NCBI GenBank assembly: GCA_019894855.1
Contig: JAGXNS010000014.1
Coordinates: forward strand, 378-38,800
From: Promethearchaeota archaeon
GTDB lineage: Archaea > Asgardarchaeota > Lokiarchaeia > Sigyniarchaeales > SOKP01
DNA: 38,423 nt
Reading direction: 5' to 3'
Shown: positions 33,208 through 38,423 of the stretch, piece after piece
Numbering within the stretch: position 1 is the stretch's first letter
Layout of the letters: the number at the start of each line of letters is the position of its first letter
Program-made: the position numbers and the translations under genes
The notes under the pieces: generated by a model
Seen by the model: only the letters and a program-made list of their open reading frames with translations
Told to the model about the DNA's origin: nothing
Databases searched by the model: none

Positions 33208-34584
33208 ATGAATGCGGAAATAGACATATTTGAGCTGTCTAAATTTGCTATTAAAATTGCAGAAAAAAATTATTCAAATTTTAGATGTGCCGAAGTTTTT
33301 ATCGGAAAAAGTGAATATCTTAATATCGAAGTTGAGGAAAATTCAGTAAAATATAGCGAGATTGGGAGAAACCATGGAATTTCAATAAGAATTTATCAAT
33401 CAAATGGGTCTATTGGGTTCGCATTTACAAACATATTAAAAAAAAATGTCGTAGAAAAAATTGTTAAAAATGCTATTAAGATGATGCGTGTCGGAACTCC
33501 TGATCCAGATTTTAAAAATCTGCCTGAAAAATCAAAACCCTATGCAGTGGTTGAAGGCTTATACGATAAAAGCATAAAGAACTTATCTATAGAAGATGCA
33601 ATAGAACATGTTAAGGACTTGATTAAAACTTGTAATGAAGATGACCAAGCAATATCGCAATCTGGAGATTTTACAGCTAATAGTAATCTTTCTTACATTT
33701 TCAACTCGAACGGCATTGAGGTAAGCGGAGAGGAGACATATTTCAACATATCGTCAAATATGATAGTGAAAGATACGATTAATGGCGAAGTTTCAAACGG
33801 ATACGAATCTCAAATGAGAAGAAAGTTAATTGACATTGATGGGACAAGAACTGCGGAAGAAGCGCTAAAAAATGCTAAGAGAAATCTACATAGAAAAAAG
33901 ATTAAAACAAAAAAAATGCAAGTGATACTTTCCCCTAAAGGGACAATAAACCTAATATTAAATCCAATCGCATCTGCAATTAATGCAGAAACGCACCAAT
34001 ATAAACGAAGTTTTTTAGTTGGTAAAAGAGGTAAAACTATCGGTACAGATTTGATCAATATAGATGATAACGCTTTAATTAATGGAAGGGTTGGCTCAAA
34101 TATTTTTGATGGCGAAGGTTTTCCTTGTAGAAATAAAAAAATTATTGAGCGGGGACAATTTCTGCAATCAGGATTGTTGCACAATAGTTATACAGCCGGA
34201 AAGGATGGGGTCGAAAGTACTGGAAATGCGTCGAGAAGATCATTTAGTTCCATTCCTTCTATAGGAATATCGAATTTAGTTTTACAACCTGGAACCACAC
34301 AAAAAGAAGAATTAATGCAAAATGTGAAAGAAGGGATTTTGTTAAATTCAACCGCGGATTCTCCAAATATTGCAACTGGTGATTTTTCAGGTTTGATTTC
34401 TCAAGGAAATTTGATAAAAAACGGAGAAATAAAACATGCTTTAAATGAAACTATGTTCGGTATAAACCTATTAGATTTATTTGAAAATATAACTTCTATA
34501 TCAAAGGAATATAAAATTTACGGGCCTTACTCCGCACCCTATGTAAAAATTGATAATGTTCAAATAATAGGAGCCCAGAGTTAG
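33208..34584 (+). CDS. tldE: TldE/PmbA-type protease partner
   Basis: 458 residues. Lacks the H-E-x-x-x-H motif, as expected for the TldE half. VEVEENSVKYSEIGRNHGIS-like N-terminal segment, FDGEGFPCRNKKIIERGQFL and SGLLHNSYTAGKDGVESTG (about 330-348) fit PmbA. ATG directly follows the tldD stop. Ends tail-to-tail with the DUF1616-like gene, overlapping by four bases. Confidence 0.93.
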   Translation: MNAEIDIFELSKFAIKIAEKNYSNFRCAEVFIGKSEYLNIEVEENSVKYSEIGRNHGISIRIYQSNGSIGFAFTNILKKNVVEKIVKNAIKMMRVGTPDPDFKNLPEKSKPYAVVEGLYDKSIKNLSIEDAIEHVKDLIKTCNEDDQAISQSGDFTANSNLSYIFNSNGIEVSGEETYFNISSNMIVKDTINGEVSNGYESQMRRKLIDIDGTRTAEEALKNAKRNLHRKKIKTKKMQVILSPKGTINLILNPIASAINAETHQYKRSFLVGKRGKTIGTDLINIDDNALINGRVGSNIFDGEGFPCRNKKIIERGQFLQSGLLHNSYTAGKDGVESTGNASRRSFSSIPSIGISNLVLQPGTTQKEELMQNVKEGILLNSTADSPNIATGDFSGLISQGNLIKNGEIKHALNETMFGINLLDLFENITSISKEYKIYGPYSAPYVKIDNVQIIGAQS

Positions 34585-35105
34585 GAAGTAATATTTAATC
34601 TTAAATATACCACATCATAAAACCTTCTTACACCTACAGAAGGGATTTCCCATAGTTCCGCAATTATTGATTGGTTATTTCCTGGATCCGAAAAAGTGAC
34701 ATTAAACGCACTTGAAATCCATTCTGCTCCATGTAGTAAGGTAATTGTCGACGAATTTACAAATGAAGTTGCGTTTAAAGAAGGTGATGACCCTAGTACA
34801 GTGTCGTTATCTCCCTTCAAAATTTCTATTTGGAATGAAAAATCCCGATTTAAATAATTACCAACAGAAATATAAAAAGTAATATTTGCATTAACCGCAG
34901 CTTCTGTAGGGTAATTTTCTGCTTTTTTGTCAGAATTCAAAATACCAAGATACCAATAACCCGGTCTCGGAGTTAAAAAGGCGTAAATTATGAACCCAGA
35001 TATAATGACTATACCAATAATTAAGAGAATTTTTAGGATTTTATCAAATTCTTTATAATTTTTTTTTAAACTATTAAGATTTTTTATATTATCCATTTTT
35101 GACAT
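34581..35105 (-). CDS. DUF1616-like membrane-anchored protein
   Basis: 174 residues. One membrane helix (about 24-46, LLIIGIVIISGFIIYAF) anchors an exterior beta-sandwich that begins PGYWYLGILNSDKKAENYP, the DUF1616-type signature, followed by VNANITFYISVGNYLNRDFSF. Function unknown; possibly a cell-surface or envelope protein. Its start overlaps the end of the upstream sugar-nucleotide gene by 17 bases, suggesting a shared job in surface glycan assembly or decoration. Confidence 0.7.
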   Translation of the reverse strand: MSKMDNIKNLNSLKKNYKEFDKILKILLIIGIVIISGFIIYAFLTPRPGYWYLGILNSDKKAENYPTEAAVNANITFYISVGNYLNRDFSFQIEILKGDNDTVLGSSPSLNATSFVNSSTITLLHGAEWISSAFNVTFSDPGNNQSIIAELWEIPSVGVRRFYDVVYLRLNITS

Positions 35106-36159
35106 TATCTTTAAACCAAGCTATAGTTTTCGATAACCCATCCTTTAAGGGAGTCGTGGGTTGCCAATTTAAGATTCTGTTTGCTTTTTTTAAATCAGCA
35201 CATCTTCTTGTTGGATCGTCAATAGGTAGAGGTTTAAAAATAATTCTTGATTCTGAATTGGATAAGTCTTTGATAATTTTAGCCAATTCTAAGATAGTAT
35301 ATTCCTTATTATTACCCAAATTAATAACCTCTCCTATCGCTTCGTCTTTATGAACAATTTTTAAAAGACCCTCAATTTCATCAACTACGTAAATAAATGA
35401 TCTTGTTTGTGATCCATCGCCAAAAATAGTTATCTCTTCGTTATTCAACGCTTGATGGATAAAGTTAGGTATAACTCTACCAAATTCCGGACCGAAACGG
35501 ATCCTGGGACCAGATGTATTAAAAATTCGAACTATTTTTGTTTTAATTCCATGTTGGAGTTCGTAAGCTTTAACGAAAGCTTCTCCAGCTCTTTTAGATT
35601 CATCGTAGCAACTTCTTGGACCTACAGGGTTAACATGTCCAAAATATTCTTCAGAGGTTGGGATTACATCATCGGGAGGGTTCCCATAAACCTCAGAGGT
35701 GCTCGTATAAAAGAATAAAGCATTGTGAGCTTTTGCAATTCCCAGAGCATTCATAGTCCCTAAAGTATTACTTTTTAATATGGGTATTGGAAATTTACTA
35801 AACTCAAACGGAGACGCTCTACTTGCCATATGCATCACGATGTCGATTCTTTTAATATCGCCGATACATATTCCATCTGGATGATGTGTGAACCCAAAAA
35901 ATACTGGTTTAGAAATATCGTGATTTAAAAAGCGAAAGTTATCCTTATCCATTAAATGTGTGATATTTTCAAATCTTCCTGAAGAAAGATTATCTAAACA
36001 AACGCAATACGCTCCTTGTTTTACTAGTACGTCGCAAACCCATGAACCTAAGAAACCTGCTCCTCCTGTAACTAAAATTGTTTTACCATGAAAAGAAATT
36101 CCTTCGTCTTTTAAACGCTTTATGATTTCGTTGAGGTCATCGTTTAAATCGTATTTCAA
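35089..36159 (-). CDS. UDP-glucuronate decarboxylase-like SDR enzyme
   Basis: 356 residues. Extended short-chain dehydrogenase: NAD-binding TGGAGFLGSWV (about 31-41), catalytic YDESKR preceded by GPRSC (about 190-199), a pattern typical of UDP-glucuronate decarboxylases that make UDP-xylose. FGDGSQTRSFIYVVDEIEGL and PIDDPTRRCADLKKANRIL match the same group. Related UDP-sugar 4-epimerases are the alternative. Supplies sugar nucleotides for surface glycans. Confidence 0.85.
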   Translation of the reverse strand: MKYDLNDDLNEIIKRLKDEGISFHGKTILVTGGAGFLGSWVCDVLVKQGAYCVCLDNLSSGRFENITHLMDKDNFRFLNHDISKPVFFGFTHHPDGICIGDIKRIDIVMHMASRASPFEFSKFPIPILKSNTLGTMNALGIAKAHNALFFYTSTSEVYGNPPDDVIPTSEEYFGHVNPVGPRSCYDESKRAGEAFVKAYELQHGIKTKIVRIFNTSGPRIRFGPEFGRVIPNFIHQALNNEEITIFGDGSQTRSFIYVVDEIEGLLKIVHKDEAIGEVINLGNNKEYTILELAKIIKDLSNSESRIIFKPLPIDDPTRRCADLKKANRILNWQPTTPLKDGLSKTIAWFKDNVKNG

Positions 36160-36266
36160 GTTAAATTACCTATATTTTTTTGAATATTATTGTTGATAAG
36201 CGTTTTATTTTTTAAAAAGATATAGATTCATTAATCCTTCTGTTCTAATATAATCAATAAACAGAA

Positions 36267-36857
36267 TTAACGTGTTTTCTGACCACAATATTGACAATAC
36301 TTAAGCTCTAAAGGATAAAACTTGTCGCAACTAGTGCATTTTTTTAAAGAATTCTTGATAATCTCTCTTCCAAGCGTCTCAAAAACATTTTCGACATTTT
36401 CTCCAGTCTTTGATGACACACCATGGATGTCTCCTTGAAATTTGTATTTGTCAAATAACTCTTTAGCGTCATCACGACGGACTTCTCTCTGTTTTTCTAA
36501 GTCAATTTTTGCCTCAATTAGTAGCTTAGTTTTGGGATAATTTGGAACAGAACTAATAGTTTTTACCCAATCATGAAGGTCTTCTAGAGAATCTTTATTT
36601 GTTATATCATAAAGCATTAAGGCACCAGAAGCTCCCGATACATATGAGGGAAGTAGAAGACGAAACTTTTTTTCTCCAGCGAAATCCCAAATATTTAAGA
36701 GAATCTCAGTATCATCAACAACTACCTTTTTTGTTTCAAAATCTACTCCAATCGTTGATAAAGTTGATATATCAAATTTGCCTGTTGCATATCTCCTTAT
36801 GAGAGAGGTTTTTCCGACATTTTTAGCCCCAGCTACGATTACTTTAAATTTGATTAT
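36267..36857 (-). CDS. Ras/Rab-like small GTPase with C-terminal zinc ribbon, apparent ATA start
   Basis: 196 residues if initiated at ATA 36857. G1 GAKNVGKTS (10-18), switch region with STLSTIGVDFE, G3 WDFAGE, G4 altered to EAKID instead of NKxD, G5 SSKTGEN. After the GTPase domain, CTSCDKFYPLELKYCQYCG forms a C4 zinc ribbon at the very end in place of a lipidated tail. The frame above the G1 loop has no ATG, GTG or TTG before a TGA at 36866-36864. GTGAT at 36867-36863 sits five bases before the ATA, and the peptide MIKFKVIVAG is a normal GTPase beginning. Asgard genomes are rich in such GTPases. Confidence 0.85.
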   Translation of the reverse strand: MIKFKVIVAGAKNVGKTSLIRRYATGKFDISTLSTIGVDFETKKVVVDDTEILLNIWDFAGEKKFRLLLPSYVSGASGALMLYDITNKDSLEDLHDWVKTISSVPNYPKTKLLIEAKIDLEKQREVRRDDAKELFDKYKFQGDIHGVSSKTGENVENVFETLGREIIKNSLKKCTSCDKFYPLELKYCQYCGQKTR

Positions 36858-36862
36858 GGTAA

Positions 36863-36867
36863 ATCAC
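36863..36867 (-). promoter_or_regulatory. Ribosome binding site before the ATA start of the GTPase
   Basis: GTGAT on the minus strand, five bases from ATA, the same spacing as in the phosphofructokinase (TTG) and ZPR1 (TTG) genes. It supports initiation at ATA. Confidence 0.5.
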
Positions 36868-37070
36868 ATCAAGTTTTTTTAATAACATTCTAATTATATT
36901 ACTACTAAAATAAAAATATTAATCTTTAATCATAAAATTTTTGTTATTAATATTAACTGTTTGATTTTTCATTTATTTCATAACTTTTATCTGCAAATTC
37001 TATTAAAGACTAAGATCTTAGATCGATAAGCAAATATTAGAAATTAACTAAAAAATAATGTTGATGTATT

Positions 37071-38378
37071 ATGAACGAAGGTTTAAAAAATAGATTTATT
37101 GGAACTTTATCTCAGAAAGAGCTATTGAAGTTATACGCAAAGCATGTGAATTCACCAAAAGTTCGCCTATTTAAAGGATTTGGTCTTGGAGTTATTCTTG
37201 GCGAGCGGAAGGGAGTTAAGATTAAAACTTTGGCTGGACCAAAACCCAATGAACCATCAATGGAACTTTATAATTGCCACGTATGCGGAGGCGTTTATAA
37301 TTTAGGGCATGGTAACCAAAAAATTGTACAAATCCTTAAGGACGCTTTAGATAGTGGATTAGACATAGGTGATCATTTACTATTATCAGAATGGAGAGCA
37401 TTGTTAGGTGAAAAAATAGCAGGGCTTATGCCACCAGGAATTACAAAAACCACATTTGGAGTTAGTGGTGGTGAGGCAGTTGATTCTGCTATTAAATTTT
37501 CAAGGGCGTATACGAAACGGAAAAAATGCATATCAGCAATTGGAGGATTTCATGGTCACACTGGTTTTGCGTTAGCAGCTGGAGATCCTGGCTTTAAAGA
37601 AAATTTCCTTTGGAATCTTTCGGATTTTAAGCAAGTTCCTTTTGGCGATATTGATGCCTTGAAGAAAAATATTTCGGACGATGTTGCTTGCATCATTCTG
37701 GAAACAATCCCAGCATCAGCAGGAGTATTAATCGCTCAAGAGGGTTACTTTTCAGAGGTTCGAGAATTATGCGATGATTTTGGTGTTATGATGATAATTG
37801 ATGAAGTTCAAGCTGGACTTGGACGAACTGGTCATTTTTGGGCAATTTACGGAGGACTTTATGAACATGAAAAGGTCATACCTGATTTTATGGTATTAGG
37901 TAAAGGTATGAGCGCGGGAATTTATCCGATCACTACTTGCAGTTATAAACCATTTATAGAGAAAGCAGTTTTTAAAGATGATCCATTCATACACATTTCT
38001 ACTACTGGAGGATCCGATTTAGGTTGTGTTATTGCATGTAAAATGCTAGATATCCAATCTGATCCAAAATTCTTGAACCATGTAACGGAGATGGGTAAAC
38101 TCTTCGGTAAGGGTTTAGAAGAAATCGCAGACGATAATTCTGAAATAATAAATGGTGTGAGAGGGAGAGGACTTATGTGGGGCATGGAGTTTAATAGCGA
38201 AACATTAGGGCAATTAGCTATGCTTTCCATAATAAAAGAAGGCGTTCTACAAAATTACTGCGGAAATAAAAAGGATACGCTCATAATGATGCCACCACTA
38301 ATCGTGAAAGAAAAAGAAATCGAAGAGATATTGAAAAGAATTCGTGAAGGTGTTAAAAAGATTAAACACTTAGCTTAA
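37071..38378 (+). CDS. Class III PLP-dependent aminotransferase
   Basis: 435 residues. GVSGGEAVDSAIKFSRAYT (about 125-143), GGFHGHTG, IIDEVQAGLGRTG (about 241-253) with the Asp that binds the pyridine nitrogen, and LGKGMSAGIYP containing the Schiff-base Lys (about 276). Related to 4-aminobutyrate, acetylornithine and diaminobutyrate aminotransferases. An N-terminal extension and the CHVCGG motif (about 68-73) are unusual and could bind a metal. Substrate not assignable. Confidence 0.9.
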   Translation: MNEGLKNRFIGTLSQKELLKLYAKHVNSPKVRLFKGFGLGVILGERKGVKIKTLAGPKPNEPSMELYNCHVCGGVYNLGHGNQKIVQILKDALDSGLDIGDHLLLSEWRALLGEKIAGLMPPGITKTTFGVSGGEAVDSAIKFSRAYTKRKKCISAIGGFHGHTGFALAAGDPGFKENFLWNLSDFKQVPFGDIDALKKNISDDVACIILETIPASAGVLIAQEGYFSEVRELCDDFGVMMIIDEVQAGLGRTGHFWAIYGGLYEHEKVIPDFMVLGKGMSAGIYPITTCSYKPFIEKAVFKDDPFIHISTTGGSDLGCVIACKMLDIQSDPKFLNHVTEMGKLFGKGLEEIADDNSEIINGVRGRGLMWGMEFNSETLGQLAMLSIIKEGVLQNYCGNKKDTLIMMPPLIVKEKEIEEILKRIREGVKKIKHLA

Positions 38379-38423
38379 ATATACTTAATACAATAATTTA
38401 GGAGTCATTGTGGTATTTAAATC

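Noticed and set aside
38408-38423. Possible next gene starting GTG at 38410 after AGGAG
   Set aside because: Only five codons remain in the window; too little to support.
1-38423. CRISPR array, rRNA genes, insertion sequences with inverted repeats
   Set aside because: None was seen. The only clear tandem repeats are the LRR-coding units.

Overview
The window is AT-rich archaeal DNA and most likely comes from an Asgard archaeon, perhaps Lokiarchaeia-like. Archaeal hallmarks are the psmA-SBDS-rrp4-rrp41-rrp42 / eL43-pcc1-prefoldin cluster, TFB, KEOPS subunits, ZPR1, intron-bearing tRNAs without encoded CCA, and GGTGA-type ribosome binding sites. The Asgard flavour comes from a Ras/Rab-like small GTPase, a roadblock-fold protein, a JAMM-like protein, LRR repeats and a zinc-ribbon/LAGLIDADG composite gene. 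The taxonomic call is inference from gene content.

Layout. 1-2000: the start of an unknown gene, an acyl-CoA dehydrogenase and a damaged LRR gene. 2028-4188: a zinc-ribbon plus LAGLIDADG locus broken by a stop and a frameshift. 4242-5451: a PPi-type phosphofructokinase gene interrupted by two 30-31 nt insertions. 5474-9401: ZPR1 and a four-subunit 2-oxoacid:ferredoxin oxidoreductase (gamma-delta-alpha-beta). 9447-15863: translation and tRNA-modification genes (TsaC, Tan1, Cgi121, Pcc1, prefoldin beta, eL43) mixed with an ECF transporter core and a DHH phosphoesterase. 16352-20461: exosome, SBDS and proteasome alpha genes. 20707-25003: an Hdr-like membrane Fe-S protein, a roadblock protein, DUF2110, a JAMM-like protein and four tRNAs, three with introns. 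25035-27239: tandem HisKA-REC genes. 27783-38378: TFB, a phosphate transporter between two PhoU-like genes, TldD/TldE, a DUF1616-like protein, a UDP-glucuronate decarboxylase-like enzyme, a small GTPase and a class III aminotransferase.

The most interesting finding is the phosphofructokinase gene. It reads as a complete enzyme of 382 residues only if 4282-4312 and 4598-4627 are removed. Both insertions fold into bulge-helix-bulge (BHB) structures, the substrate of the archaeal tRNA splicing endonuclease. Cutting at the standard bulge positions restores the conserved GGGDCPG and GGDDT motifs exactly. Both lie in the same context, GGYGGAG^AC, in the two loops that bind the phosphoryl donor. The T-loop intron of tRNA-Val in this window has the same 30-nt architecture as the second one. 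This points to BHB introns in a metabolic mRNA, spliced by the tRNA machinery.

A second theme is non-AUG initiation. The small GTPase has no ATG/GTG/TTG in frame but has a GTGAT site 5 nt before an ATA codon. The two HisKA-REC genes show similar GGTG(A) sites before in-frame ATT/ATA codons.
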